NCBI RefSeq assembly: GCF_016704835.1
Contig: NZ_JADIZJ010000001.1
Span: 977,001-1,041,000, forward strand
Direction of reading: 5' to 3'
Source: Sphingopyxis sp.
GTDB taxonomy: Bacteria; Pseudomonadota; Alphaproteobacteria; Sphingomonadales; Sphingomonadaceae
Length of the DNA: 64,000 nt
Made by a program: the position numbers and the translations under genes. Below are positions 9,178 to 17,781 of this stretch, one piece after another; position 1 is the first letter of the stretch, and each line of letters begins with the position of its first letter. The notes beneath the pieces are model-generated. The model saw only the letters and a program-made list of their open reading frames with translations, was not told where the DNA came from and did not search any database.

Positions 9178-9840
9178 ATGGATAGCGGTCAAGCGATACT
9201 GGGCAGCGAAGAAGCGGCTCGCGGATGGATCTGCGCGACCTTTGCTCCGTCGGCCGTTCGATGGGCGCAGCTTGAGCGGTTTGCGGCGATGCTGGTGGCC
9301 GAGAGTGCGCAGCAGAATCTGATCGCGGCGTCGACGATCCCGATCCTGTGGGTTCGGCATATCGCCGACAGCGCGCAATTGCTGGCGCTTGATCGTGATC
9401 GCGGCGGGATGTGGCTCGACCTCGGGAGCGGGCCGGGGTTGCCGGGGCTCGTCATCGCGATGCTGAGCGGGCGGCCGATGGTGCTGGTCGAATCGCGCCG
9501 ACGGCGGTGCGATTTTCTTCGTGCCGTGGTTGCCGAACTGGCGCTTTCGCACGTCGAGGTGATCGAAGCACCGCTTGAACGCATCGAAACGCGCGCCGCG
9601 GCGACGATCAGTGCGCGCGCCTTTGCACCGCTCGACAGGTTGATCGACTTATCCGCCCGTTTTTCCACCGAATCGACGCGCTGGCTGCTGCCAAAGGGCC
9701 GAAATGCGGTTAAGGAACTGGCGTTGTTGTCGCAGCCGTGGCAGAATCTGTTTCACGTGGAACAAAGCCTCACCGACGCCGACAGCCAGATTCTGGTCGG
9801 AACGGGGCAAGTCACGGGTAAGAAACGAGGAAAAGCATGA
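9178..9840 (+). CDS. rsmG: 16S rRNA (guanine-N7) methyltransferase RsmG
   Basis: 220 residues. RsmG (GidB) methylates N7 of G527 in 16S rRNA using S-adenosylmethionine. The SAM-binding motif is WLDLGSGPGLPGLV, preceded by the conserved NLIAAST...WVRHIADSAQL and followed by VESRRRRCDFLR and SARAFAPL. The ATG at 9178 follows an in-frame TTG and is preferred. The stop overlaps the parA start (ATGA), giving an rsmG-parA-parB operon. A third parS-type site sits inside the 3' part, where the protein reads L-F-H-V-E-Q. Confidence 0.95.
   Translation: MDSGQAILGSEEAARGWICATFAPSAVRWAQLERFAAMLVAESAQQNLIAASTIPILWVRHIADSAQLLALDRDRGGMWLDLGSGPGLPGLVIAMLSGRPMVLVESRRRRCDFLRAVVAELALSHVEVIEAPLERIETRAAATISARAFAPLDRLIDLSARFSTESTRWLLPKGRNAVKELALLSQPWQNLFHVEQSLTDADSQILVGTGQVTGKKRGKA
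9749..9764. promoter_or_regulatory. parS-type ParB binding site 3, inside rsmG
   Basis: TGTTTCACGTGGAACA matches the parS consensus at 15 of 16 bases. It lies in the 3' coding part of rsmG, about 75 bases before parA. Confidence 0.88.
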
Positions 9841-10619
9841 TCCGCATTTGCGTGGCGAACCAGAAGGGCGGGGTTGGCAAAACGACGACCGCGATCAACC
9901 TGGCGACCGCACTCGCGGCAACCGGCTGGCGGACGCTGATCATCGACCTCGATCCGCAGGGCAATGCGTCGACAGGGCTGGGGATCAAGCAGGCTCAGCG
10001 CGAATTTTCGAGTTACGAGCTGCTGCGCGGCGACGCGACGCTGCGCGAATGCGCGATTGCCACTGCGGTGCCGCGGCTCGACATCGTGCCGGCGACGGTC
10101 GACCTGTCGGGGGCCGAGATCGAGCTGATCGAGTTTCAGGACCGTCTGCACCGCATGCAACAGGCGCTGTCGGGGCCTGACGCGGCGCAGTGGGACATTT
10201 GCCTGATCGATTGCCCGCCGTCGCTGGGGATGCTGACGTTGAACGCGCTGATCGCCGCCGAATCGCTCATCGTGCCGCTGCAATGTGAGTTCTTCGCACT
10301 CGAAGGGCTCAGCCAGCTGCTCACCACGGTCGAGCGCGTACGTGAGCGTTTCAACCAGAAATTGTCGATCCTGGGCGTCGCGCTGACGATGTTCGACCGC
10401 CGCAACCGGTTGACCGACCAGGTGTCCGACGATGTTCGCGACGTGCTCGGCCCGGTGGTGTTCGAAACGGTGATCCCGCGCAACGTCCGTTTGTCCGAAG
10501 CGCCGAGTCACGGCCTGCCGGCGTTGATTTACGATCATCGCTGCGCCGGGTCGGCGGCGTATATCGCGCTGGCGCGCGAGTTGATCGATCGCCTGCCCAA
10601 CGTCCGCAAGGCTGCCTAA
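9837..10619 (+). CDS. parA: chromosome partitioning ATPase ParA (Soj)
   Basis: 260 residues. ParA forms ATP-dependent dimers on the nucleoid and moves ParB-parS complexes. It begins with the deviant Walker A motif KGGVGKTT including the signature lysine, followed by IIDLDPQGNAS and the Walker B-like strand CLIDCPPSLGMLTLNAL. It lacks the N-terminal DNA-binding extension of plasmid ParA proteins, so it is the chromosomal type. The ATG overlaps the rsmG stop, and the TAA is directly followed by the parB ATG. Confidence 0.97.
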   Translation: MIRICVANQKGGVGKTTTAINLATALAATGWRTLIIDLDPQGNASTGLGIKQAQREFSSYELLRGDATLRECAIATAVPRLDIVPATVDLSGAEIELIEFQDRLHRMQQALSGPDAAQWDICLIDCPPSLGMLTLNALIAAESLIVPLQCEFFALEGLSQLLTTVERVRERFNQKLSILGVALTMFDRRNRLTDQVSDDVRDVLGPVVFETVIPRNVRLSEAPSHGLPALIYDHRCAGSAAYIALARELIDRLPNVRKAA

Positions 10620-11582
10620 ATGACTGACACTAAAGACGAAAGTGGACCGACACCGGCGCGCAAGCGGCCCTCTGGGCTCGGGCGCGGGCTGAACGCGCTG
10701 TTCGGCGACGTTGCTGCGGAGGCGCCCGTGCTGGCAACGCCCGGAAGCGCCGCAAAAACCGCCCCGACGGGGTCGAGCGATTCGGTGCAGCATGTGCCGC
10801 TGGGGTCGATTCGGCCCTTGCCCGGTCAGCCGCGGCGCCATTTCGACGACAACGCCATATCCGAACTTGCCGATTCGATCGGGCTACGCGGGCTGTTGCA
10901 GCCGATCATCGTCCGCCGTGCGCCCGATGGCGACGGCTATCAGCTCGTTGCCGGCGAACGGCGCTGGCGCGCGGCGCAGCGCGCCGGACTGCATCAGATT
11001 CCGGCGCTGGTGCGCGAACTCGACGATGCCGCAACCTATGAAATCGCGCTGGTCGAGAATATTCAGCGGCAAGACCTCAACGCGATCGAAGAAGCGGGCG
11101 CCTATCGCCGCCTGATCGACGATTTCGGGCATAATCAGGACGCCTTGGCGAAGCTCGTCGGCAAATCGCGCAGCCATGTCGCGAATCTGATGCGGTTGCT
11201 CGACCTGCCCGCGCCGGTGCAGGCCCTGGTCGGCGATGGATCGCTCGCGATGGGACATGCGCGCGCGCTGATCGGCGCCGCCGACGCCGAGGCGATCGCG
11301 CGGCGGGTGGTCAAGGAAGGTCTGTCGGTGCGTGCGGTCGAGGCGCTGGTGCGCGGTGCCAAGGGCGGCGGGCGGCAGACGCCACTGGAATATAAGAGCA
11401 TGGACGGTGGTGGCGGGCGCGATCCCGACATCATCGCGGTCGAGCGCCATTTGTCCGAGCTGCTCGGCATTGGCGTCGCGATTCAATATGCCGGGGGCGG
11501 CAAGGGCAATTTGACGCTGAAGTTCGCTTCGCTCGACCAGCTTGATATGATTTGTCAGCGACTGAGCGGCGAGGCGATCTGA
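10620..11582 (+). CDS. parB: chromosome partitioning protein ParB
   Basis: 320 residues. ParB binds parS and spreads as a CTP-dependent DNA clamp. The N-terminal RPSGLGRGLNALFGD is the ParA-interacting segment. The nucleotide-binding domain carries LRGLLQPI (as GLRGLLQPI) and the CTP motif GERRWRAAQ. The helix-turn-helix is DALAKLVGKSRSHVANLMRLL, and the C-terminal dimer region ends the protein. It immediately follows parA, and three parS-type sites lie within 4 kb upstream. Confidence 0.97.
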   Translation: MTDTKDESGPTPARKRPSGLGRGLNALFGDVAAEAPVLATPGSAAKTAPTGSSDSVQHVPLGSIRPLPGQPRRHFDDNAISELADSIGLRGLLQPIIVRRAPDGDGYQLVAGERRWRAAQRAGLHQIPALVRELDDAATYEIALVENIQRQDLNAIEEAGAYRRLIDDFGHNQDALAKLVGKSRSHVANLMRLLDLPAPVQALVGDGSLAMGHARALIGAADAEAIARRVVKEGLSVRAVEALVRGAKGGGRQTPLEYKSMDGGGGRDPDIIAVERHLSELLGIGVAIQYAGGGKGNLTLKFASLDQLDMICQRLSGEAI

Positions 11583-11911
11583 GCCCTCCGGCTCCTCATC
11601 CCGGACATAGGATGCGAATCGTTCAGGCTCCGCTTTCTGCGGGCAACTCAATTCCTTCCTGCCGGCGCGCTTAATTTGTGCCAGTCCGGGCCGTTAAAGA
11701 AGGACGGGCGGTCTCCACGACCGCGCCATCATCAGGCTAAAGTCCTGATTTATCTCGCTGACCATGGGTAGAGCGGGCCAATTCCTACTGCGCTGTTAAC
11801 CAAGCTTGCTGGCAAAAGCTGAACCTGTCGCCCGCTAAAGAGGTCGACGAATGGGGTGGGATATCCATTCGCATTTCGACAATCAGTTTTCGGATTCAAG
11901 GGACCAAACAT
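11583..11911. other. intergenic region between parB and the DUF4402 gene
   Basis: A 329-base gap with no credible gene. A small hairpin CGGTC-TCCAC-GACCG lies around 11711-11725. The end (GGGA about 8 bases before the ATG) supplies the ribosome binding site of the DUF4402 gene. A promoter must lie here, but I cannot place it with confidence. Confidence 0.4.
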
Positions 11912-12409
11912 ATGCGCAAATTTGGAATGAAGCGCGCCATCGTCGGCGCCGCGATTGCTGCTCTCGCCCTGAACGCCCCGGCGGCGCATGCGGCTTCGGC
12001 AAATGGTACGGCCACGGCCAAGATCCTGCGTCAGATCACGCTGACTAACACCAGCGCTCTGCAATATGCCACGATCATCAGCGGTGCGACGGCCTCGACC
12101 GTGGCGGTTTCGACCAGCGGCGCGGCGACGTGCGGCGCGGGCCTGACCTGCACCGGCACGACGACGGCGGCGAACTTCGACGTTCAGGGCACCAATGGTG
12201 CAGTCGTGCTCGTCGGCGGCGATGCGAGCGTCACGCTCAACGGTTCGCTGGGCGGCACGATGGCCTCGACGCTTAGCTATTCGGCGGCGAACATCACGCT
12301 GGGTGCCACGGGCGGCAGCTTTCAGGTCGGCGGTACGCTGAGCGTCGGCGCCAACCAGACGGCGGGCGATTATACCGGGACGTTCAACGTCACCGCAAAC
12401 TACCAATAA
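11912..12409 (+). CDS. DUF4402 domain protein, putative pilus-like subunit
   Basis: 165 residues with a signal peptide (MRKFGMKRAIVGAAIAALALN, cleaved near AHA-A). The mature part is rich in Thr, Ser, Gly and Ala beta strands: ATAKILRQITLTNTSAL near the start, a pair of cysteines (CGAGLTC), and the closing strand GDYTGTFNVTANYQ. This is the DUF4402 pattern. Small exported beta proteins next to a PapD-like chaperone and an usher are usually fibre subunits, and I infer that role here. A strong terminator directly follows, which would let the subunit be made in excess over the assembly genes. Confidence 0.82.
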   Translation: MRKFGMKRAIVGAAIAALALNAPAAHAASANGTATAKILRQITLTNTSALQYATIISGATASTVAVSTSGAATCGAGLTCTGTTTAANFDVQGTNGAVVLVGGDASVTLNGSLGGTMASTLSYSAANITLGATGGSFQVGGTLSVGANQTAGDYTGTFNVTANYQ

Positions 12410-12421
12410 GGTGGGGGAACT

Positions 12422-12486
12422 GGCGGGCCGACGGCCCGTCAGCCAATCAGGGGTCGCCCGGCGCAGGTCTGGCGGCCCCTTTTTTG
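12422..12486 (+). terminator. tandem hairpins with rho-independent terminator after the DUF4402 gene
   Basis: A first hairpin pairs GGCGGGCC (12422-12429) with GGCCCGTC (12433-12440). A second pairs AGGGGTCGCC (12449-12458) with GGCGGCCCCT (12471-12480) and runs into TTTTT at 12481-12485, the form of an intrinsic terminator. Confidence 0.85.
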
Positions 12487-12508
12487 TGCGCGGCACGCAA
12501 GTCGCGGA

Positions 12509-12533
12509 CATGGTTAGCGAAATATCAACCATG
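12509..12533. promoter_or_regulatory. 25-bp inverted repeat before the chaperone gene
   Basis: CATGGTT (12509-12515) and AACCATG (12527-12533) are exact inverted repeats around an AT-rich 11-base centre. It lies between the terminator and the chaperone start, where an operator for a second promoter would be expected. No regulator is encoded next to it. Confidence 0.4.
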
Positions 12534-12605
12534 TTGGCGCAGGCAGGGTGTGACCAGCGGAGCGGCGCCAGCCATTCCGGACCAACGATTGTGGGGATCG
12601 TATCC

Positions 12606-13436
12606 ATGTTGCGCTTTTTCAAAGGCTTCGGCCTGTTCTCCTTCTTTTTGCTCGGGGCCGTGGCGGTACCGGCACAGGCGGCGGGCGACCTGCTCGTCGC
12701 GCCGACCCGCGTCGTGCTCGACGGTTCGCGTGGGACCGAGGTGGTGCTCAACAACATCGGCGCCGAACCGGCAACCTATCGCATCAGCCTGGAAATCAAG
12801 CGGATGACCGCCGTCGGCGGACTCGACGAGATTGCCGAGGAAAACGCCAGTCCCAACGAACGCACGGCGCTCGACATGATCGCGTTCAGCCCGCGCCGTG
12901 TCACGCTGCCGCCGAACCAGCCGCAAGTGATCCGGGTCGGGGTGCGTATTCCCGAAGGCACGCCGCCGGGTGAGTATCGCGCGCATATGTTGTTTCGCGC
13001 CGTGCCCGACGCCGCGCCGGCGGTTGCTGCCGATGCGGCCAAGCCGGCGAGCACCGGCGTGTCAATCGCGCTGACCCCGATTTACGGCATCACCATTCCG
13101 GTGATCGTGCGCGTTGGCGATCTCGGCGCCGAGGCGGTGATCGGCGACGCATGGGTCGCCGACACCGCCGACGGTCCGGCGTTCAACTTTGGGCTGACGC
13201 GGACGGGCAATCGGTCGGTTTACGGCGACATCGAGGTAACGCGGCCGGGGATCAGCGAACCCTTGCTCGTCGCGCGCGGCATCGCGGTCTATCCCGAAGT
13301 GAGCGCGCGCGAGGTTTCGCTGCGCGTCCCGCCGGAACTTGCCGCAAAGCTCAAGGGGCCGGTGCGCATCCGTTATACCGAAGACCGCGAAATCGGTGGC
13401 GGCACGATCGATCAGGCCGACCGAGTGGTGAAGTGA
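12606..13436 (+). CDS. PapD-like periplasmic fimbrial/pilus chaperone
   Basis: 276 residues. A signal peptide (MLRFFKGFGLFSFFLLGAVA, cleaved after AQA) is followed by an immunoglobulin-like N-terminal domain: LLVAPTRVVLDG, RGTEVVLNNIGAEPATYRI, and the edge-strand region FSPRRVTLPPNQPQVIRVGVR. The second domain begins around GVSIALTPIYGITIPVIVRVG. This is the pattern of chaperones that hold pilus subunits by donor-strand complementation in the periplasm. The ATG at 12606 fits the signal peptide. The usher gene follows after 30 bases. Confidence 0.85.
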   Translation: MLRFFKGFGLFSFFLLGAVAVPAQAAGDLLVAPTRVVLDGSRGTEVVLNNIGAEPATYRISLEIKRMTAVGGLDEIAEENASPNERTALDMIAFSPRRVTLPPNQPQVIRVGVRIPEGTPPGEYRAHMLFRAVPDAAPAVAADAAKPASTGVSIALTPIYGITIPVIVRVGDLGAEAVIGDAWVADTADGPAFNFGLTRTGNRSVYGDIEVTRPGISEPLLVARGIAVYPEVSAREVSLRVPPELAAKLKGPVRIRYTEDREIGGGTIDQADRVVK

Positions 13437-13466
13437 CGGCGTAGGGACGCGGCGAAAGCCAAAGCC

Positions 13467-16238
13467 GTGATTCGCGCGGCGCTGACCCGATGGAAACCGG
13501 CGATCCTTGCCGGGCTGGCGCTGGTGGGGCTTGTCCCTGCTGGCGCCGGAGCCGTGGATACAGCGCCGGTTTCGCTGGCGACCGACAGCTGGGCGCCGAA
13601 CGAGGACGACAGCTGGCTGTTCGATATGCGGTCGGGGCAGTATCGGCTGGGCGACGGAGTGCGCGGGTACCAGACGCCGCAGGGGATCTGCGTCGACCTC
13701 GCCGATGTCGTGCTCGCGCTCGACCTCGCGGTGCGTGTCGACAAGAAGTTGCGCCGCGCAACCGGCTGGGTGTTCGACGAACGGCGCAGCCTGGTGATCG
13801 ACCGCGAGGTCGGCGAAGTGCGCGCTGGGAGCCAGAGCTACCGGCTTTCGGCGACGATGATCCGCGACACGCCCGCGGGCTGGTGCGTCGATCTCGACAG
13901 CCTCAACGCCTGGCTAGGGGTACCGATTGCTGCCGATCTGTCGAACGCGGTGCTGCGGATCGAATCGAAGGACAAGCTCCCCTTCCAGCTCGCCGCCGAG
14001 CGGCGCGCGCGCGCGGCGGGGATCCGCCCGACGGCACAATTCGACCTCGCCAGCCTGCCGCAGGCGTCGCGGCCCTATCAGGCGTGGGCGATGCCGTCGG
14101 TCGATGTCGTTGCCTCGGCGGGGTTCGTGTCGGACAAGCGCGGCGGTTCCTATGTCCAGGGGCGCTACGAGATTTTTGCCGCGGGCGAGGTGCTGGGGCA
14201 GAGTTTCGACGCGCGGCTGTCATCGGACAATGAAGGCGTCCCCGACAGCCTGCGCATGCGGCTGTATCGCACCGATCCCGAAGGCCGGCTGCTCGGGCCG
14301 CTGAAAGCGACGCATTATGCGGTGGGCGATGTCAGCCTGTTGTCGACCGGCGCGGTGGCGTCGTCGGCGCCGGGGCGCGGCGCGGTGGTCACCAACCGCC
14401 CGATCGAGCGCCCCGACAGCTTCGACAAAACGACCTTTCGCGGCGATCTGCCGGCTGGCTGGGACGCCGAACTCTACCGAAACGGGCAGTTGCTGGCGTT
14501 TACCAGCCCGAATCGCGATGGCCGCTACGAATTTCTCGACGTCCCGCTGCAATATGGATCGAACCGCTTCGAGATCGTCCTTTATGGCCCGCAGGGGCAA
14601 ATCAGGCGCGAAATCAAGCAGGTGCAGGTCGGGATGGATTCGATCCCGCCGCAGCAGACCTGGTATTGGGCGGGGTTTGCGCAGGAAAACGCCGACCTGA
14701 TCGAATTCGGCGGGCGGCGGCGCGGTCCGTTCCGGCGCGGCTGGCGCGGGACGCTGGGGATCGAGCGCGGGCTCGACACGCGGACGTCGGTCGCCGCTTA
14801 TGCGCATAGCCTGATGATCGAGGATGTTCGGCGCAATTACGCCGAGGTGGCGCTGCGCCGCTCGCTCGGGCCGACCCTGCTCGAGGTTGGTGCCGCGCAA
14901 GCCGACGACGGTGGCGGCGCGGTGCGCGCGAGCTGGTTGGCGGCATTTGGTGAAACCTATGTCCGTGCCGATGCGATGCGAGGTTGGAACGGCTTTGTGT
15001 CGGACCGCCTTATCAGCAATATCAACGGCCTCTATTCGATCTCGGTCGATCAGTCGCTCAAGCTGGGGCAGACCGTGCTGCCGCTGCATTTTGACGTTCG
15101 TCACATCGAACGGCGATCGGGCATCGACAGCATCGAGGCCAGCGCGCGCGCGTCGGCGAGTTTCCGGGCGCTTACCTTTACCGGTCAGCTCGACTGGAGC
15201 CGTACCAAAGCCCCGGTCGGGCCCGATCCGCCCGATAATCTGACCGCCAGCCTGCTCGCCAATGCCCGGATCGGGCGCGTCCGCCTGCGCGGCGAGGCGC
15301 GCTTTGCGCTGTCCGGGGACAGCAGCGACACGCGCGTGGCGCTGATCGGCGAATGGGCGGGGAAGGGCGATGCCGAATGGCGCGCCGAACTCGGTTATGA
15401 CCGCGGGCTCGGGCGGGCGCGGGTCGGTGCCGGATATACACGCCGTTTCAATCGGTTGCAGCTGAGCGGGTTCGGCGAGGTGGCGAGCGACGGCTCGCTC
15501 GCGGCGTCGTTGTCGCTTGCCTTCAGCCTGGGGCCAAAGCCGAACGGCGGCTGGCGCGTGTCGAGCGAAAAGCTTGCCAGCCGCGGCCAGGTGATCGCCG
15601 ACGTGTGGATGGACGACAATGGGGATGGCGTTCGCCAGTCGGGCGAGGCAGCGCTGGCGGGGGTGCCGCTGACCGCGGGCCATGCCTATATCGAGCAAGC
15701 GACCAGCACAGATGGTCAGGGCACGATCGATGGTCTCGAACCCTTCCGCCCGGTGCTGATCGGCATCGACGCTGGCAGCCTGCCCGATCCCTATGTCCAG
15801 CCGGCGCTGCCGGGCGTGGTGGTCACGCCGCGGCCCGGCGTCGCGACGCGGGTTGCGCTGCCGATGGTTGCGGCGGGCGAAATCGAGGGGACGCTGCGCC
15901 GTGACGGCGGTAATCCGATCGAGGGGCTGAGCCTCGAGCTGGTTGATGCCGAAGGACGCGTGCGTGCGACAACGCTGACCGAGTTCGACGGCTATTTCCT
16001 GTTCGAAAGCGTGGCTTATGGGCGCTACACGGTGCGGCTGGGCAAGGCGTCGGCGGCGGCGCTACGCCTCGATAGCGGTTTTGCGATAGGTGCGGTGCCG
16101 GGCAAGGCAACACCGCGGGTGTGTCTGGGCACGTTGCTGCTAAAGCCGTTGGGTCGCAACGTCGCGTTGCACGAAGCAGCCCCGCCGGACGGAAATAGCG
16201 CGCGGGGGCCGCCGGGCGAGGGCAGTGGGGGATTGTAG
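13467..16238 (+). CDS. usher-like outer membrane protein with SdrD B-type C-terminal domains
   Basis: 923 residues starting with GTG; the signal peptide is about residues 1-30. An N-terminal periplasmic part is followed by the usher-type segment DLPAGWDAELYRNGQLLAF and GSNRFEIVLYGPQGQ. A long run of alternating polar/hydrophobic strands consistent with a beta-barrel comes next. The C-terminal part reads VIADVWMDDNGDGVRQSGE, an SdrD B-like calcium-binding style repeat, then a carboxypeptidase-regulatory-like domain. Family and context suggest it exports DUF4402 subunits handed over by the chaperone. It does not look like a classical FimD-type usher in its C-terminal domains, so the exact pathway type is open. 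Confidence 0.75.
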   Translation: MIRAALTRWKPAILAGLALVGLVPAGAGAVDTAPVSLATDSWAPNEDDSWLFDMRSGQYRLGDGVRGYQTPQGICVDLADVVLALDLAVRVDKKLRRATGWVFDERRSLVIDREVGEVRAGSQSYRLSATMIRDTPAGWCVDLDSLNAWLGVPIAADLSNAVLRIESKDKLPFQLAAERRARAAGIRPTAQFDLASLPQASRPYQAWAMPSVDVVASAGFVSDKRGGSYVQGRYEIFAAGEVLGQSFDARLSSDNEGVPDSLRMRLYRTDPEGRLLGPLKATHYAVGDVSLLSTGAVASSAPGRGAVVTNRPIERPDSFDKTTFRGDLPAGWDAELYRNGQLLAFTSPNRDGRYEFLDVPLQYGSNRFEIVLYGPQGQIRREIKQVQVGMDSIPPQQTWYWAGFAQENADLIEFGGRRRGPFRRGWRGTLGIERGLDTRTSVAAYAHSLMIEDVRRNYAEVALRRSLGPTLLEVGAAQADDGGGAVRASWLAAFGETYVRADAMRGWNGFVSDRLISNINGLYSISVDQSLKLGQTVLPLHFDVRHIERRSGIDSIEASARASASFRALTFTGQLDWSRTKAPVGPDPPDNLTASLLANARIGRVRLRGEARFALSGDSSDTRVALIGEWAGKGDAEWRAELGYDRGLGRARVGAGYTRRFNRLQLSGFGEVASDGSLAASLSLAFSLGPKPNGGWRVSSEKLASRGQVIADVWMDDNGDGVRQSGEAALAGVPLTAGHAYIEQATSTDGQGTIDGLEPFRPVLIGIDAGSLPDPYVQPALPGVVVTPRPGVATRVALPMVAAGEIEGTLRRDGGNPIEGLSLELVDAEGRVRATTLTEFDGYFLFESVAYGRYTVRLGKASAAALRLDSGFAIGAVPGKATPRVCLGTLLLKPLGRNVALHEAAPPDGNSARGPPGEGSGGL

Positions 16239-16340
16239 CCCCCTCCGCAAAGCCGACACTATATGTGTCGCAGCGCGCGGCGAAACAGGTGAAGCATCGC
16301 GGCGATTAGCGCGGAAATATCGGTCCGTGGAAGGCATGGT

Positions 16341-16637
16341 GTGAAAAAGGCGGCTTGGATTGTTGGAACGCTGGCTCTCATGTTCGCGGCCGTAGGCCTG
16401 CTTGCGGTGCTGATAACCGCCGTGCCATCGCCGCGCGATGAAAGCAGCAGGCCGCCGCCGATCGGCCGCAATCCGCAGGCAGCGCAAACCAGACAGGTCT
16501 ATTCGCCGATCATCGCTAATGATCCTTATGTCGCCGACCAATGGGAAAATTCGATCCAAGCATTGGAGGCGGCGTGCGCCAAACGCGGCGAATTTTGCGA
16601 TGAAGCCCGACAAGCGCGCCGATCGGTAAACAGATAG
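16341..16637 (+). CDS. small membrane-anchored hypothetical protein
   Basis: 98 residues from a GTG at 16341. One N-terminal transmembrane helix (IVGTLALMFAAVGLLAVLITAV) is followed by a proline-rich linker and a soluble part with two cysteines (AACAKRGEFC) near the end. No family recognised. It lies about 100 bases after the usher gene; a 17-base palindrome CGACACTATATGTGTCG (16254-16270) is in the gap. A role in the pilus-like locus is possible only by position. Confidence 0.5.
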   Translation: MKKAAWIVGTLALMFAAVGLLAVLITAVPSPRDESSRPPPIGRNPQAAQTRQVYSPIIANDPYVADQWENSIQALEAACAKRGEFCDEARQARRSVNR

Positions 16638-16655
16638 CGGACGCTCCGCCGGGCT

Positions 16656-17618
16656 TCAGCTCAGCAGCGGTTCGAGCGCGTCCCATTCGCGATCGACTGC
16701 GCGGCGGCCGGCGTCGATCGCGGCGCGGATTTTCGCCGGATCGAACTCAAGCGTTTCGGCAACGTCTTCTTCGGGTTCGATGATGCGGATCGGCGCGAAG
16801 CGGTAGCGCGATATCTGGACATCCAGCGGGCGGAGGATGCGCGCCGCCTGCGCGCCGCCGATGCCTTCGCTTTGCAGCGCGCGCAGCTGGGCCTCGCGCG
16901 CGGCGATCAGGTCGTTGATCAGCGCGGCGCCTGCCAGGTCGTTGGCCGAAACTTCGGATTGCAGAATGTCGACCGCGCGCAGCCCGATCTTGATGAGGTT
17001 GGGGAAGGTGCGGATCGGGCCGGGCTGGGGCGCGGGTGACGCGCGCACCGCGATGACGCCGCGCGGGTTCAATTCGAGCGCCGCGCTGAGCGGAGTCACG
17101 TCGCGCACCCCGCCATCGACCCATTGTTCCTCGGTCCCGTTGCTCGCGCGCGTCTTGAGCGGGTCGAAGAACAGGGGCATTGCGCAGCTGGCATAGACCC
17201 AATTGTGGATGCCGGGCACATTCTCGTCGATGCTGCGATAGGTTCCCGTGCCGAGATTGACGACGCCGAGCAATAATTTTCGCCCGCTTGCGCGTAGCTT
17301 AGCGTCATCGGCAAAATTTTTGAGCAGGCGCTTGAGCGGTGCGGTGTCGTAGATCGCATCCTCGCCAAGCAATCCCCCGACGACGCCGAGCGGGCGCGAC
17401 TTGTAGATCGAGCTGTTGCCGCGAATACCGAGCCAGGCGTCGAGCAGCCCCGGCACATCGTCCTGCGCGACGCCGAGCGCCTGGATCGCGCCGGTCGATA
17501 CGCCCGCGACAATATCGAGGCGAACGCCCCGGTTCACCACCAGTTCGTGGACGACGCCGACCTGAAAGGCGCCCTTGGCGCCGCCGCCACTCAAAACGAT
17601 TGCCAGCCCGCCTGCCAT
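16656..17618 (-). CDS. patatin-like phospholipase family protein
   Basis: 320 residues. The catalytic dyad is visible: the oxyanion loop LSGGGAKGAFQ, the nucleophile serine in GVSTG, and the aspartate in WVDGG. Patatins hydrolyse acyl chains of phospholipids and related lipids; bacterial members can be virulence or membrane-turnover enzymes. The start at 17618 (MAGGLAIVLS) is chosen because AAGGAGG lies about 8 bases upstream; an upstream in-frame ATG at 17645 would add nine residues. No signal peptide. Confidence 0.88.
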   Translation of the reverse strand: MAGGLAIVLSGGGAKGAFQVGVVHELVVNRGVRLDIVAGVSTGAIQALGVAQDDVPGLLDAWLGIRGNSSIYKSRPLGVVGGLLGEDAIYDTAPLKRLLKNFADDAKLRASGRKLLLGVVNLGTGTYRSIDENVPGIHNWVYASCAMPLFFDPLKTRASNGTEEQWVDGGVRDVTPLSAALELNPRGVIAVRASPAPQPGPIRTFPNLIKIGLRAVDILQSEVSANDLAGAALINDLIAAREAQLRALQSEGIGGAQAARILRPLDVQISRYRFAPIRIIEPEEDVAETLEFDPAKIRAAIDAGRRAVDREWDALEPLLS

Positions 17619-17781
17619 GCCGTGCGCCTCCTTGGCTGGGAGCATTTTAACGCATTACGGGTCGCTTCCCAAGGCGCGAAGTCGCTGCCTGGCATAAATC
17701 CCGACGCCAAATTAACCACTTTTTATCCATGATTAGCCACAGCGGAGGGGAGCATGAATTTGCCTGTGGGGAAGCCAGTCA

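Noticed and set aside
11583..11911. Cyclic di-GMP riboswitch before the DUF4402 gene
   Set aside because: Small hairpins are present, but the conserved core of the GEMM motif is not.
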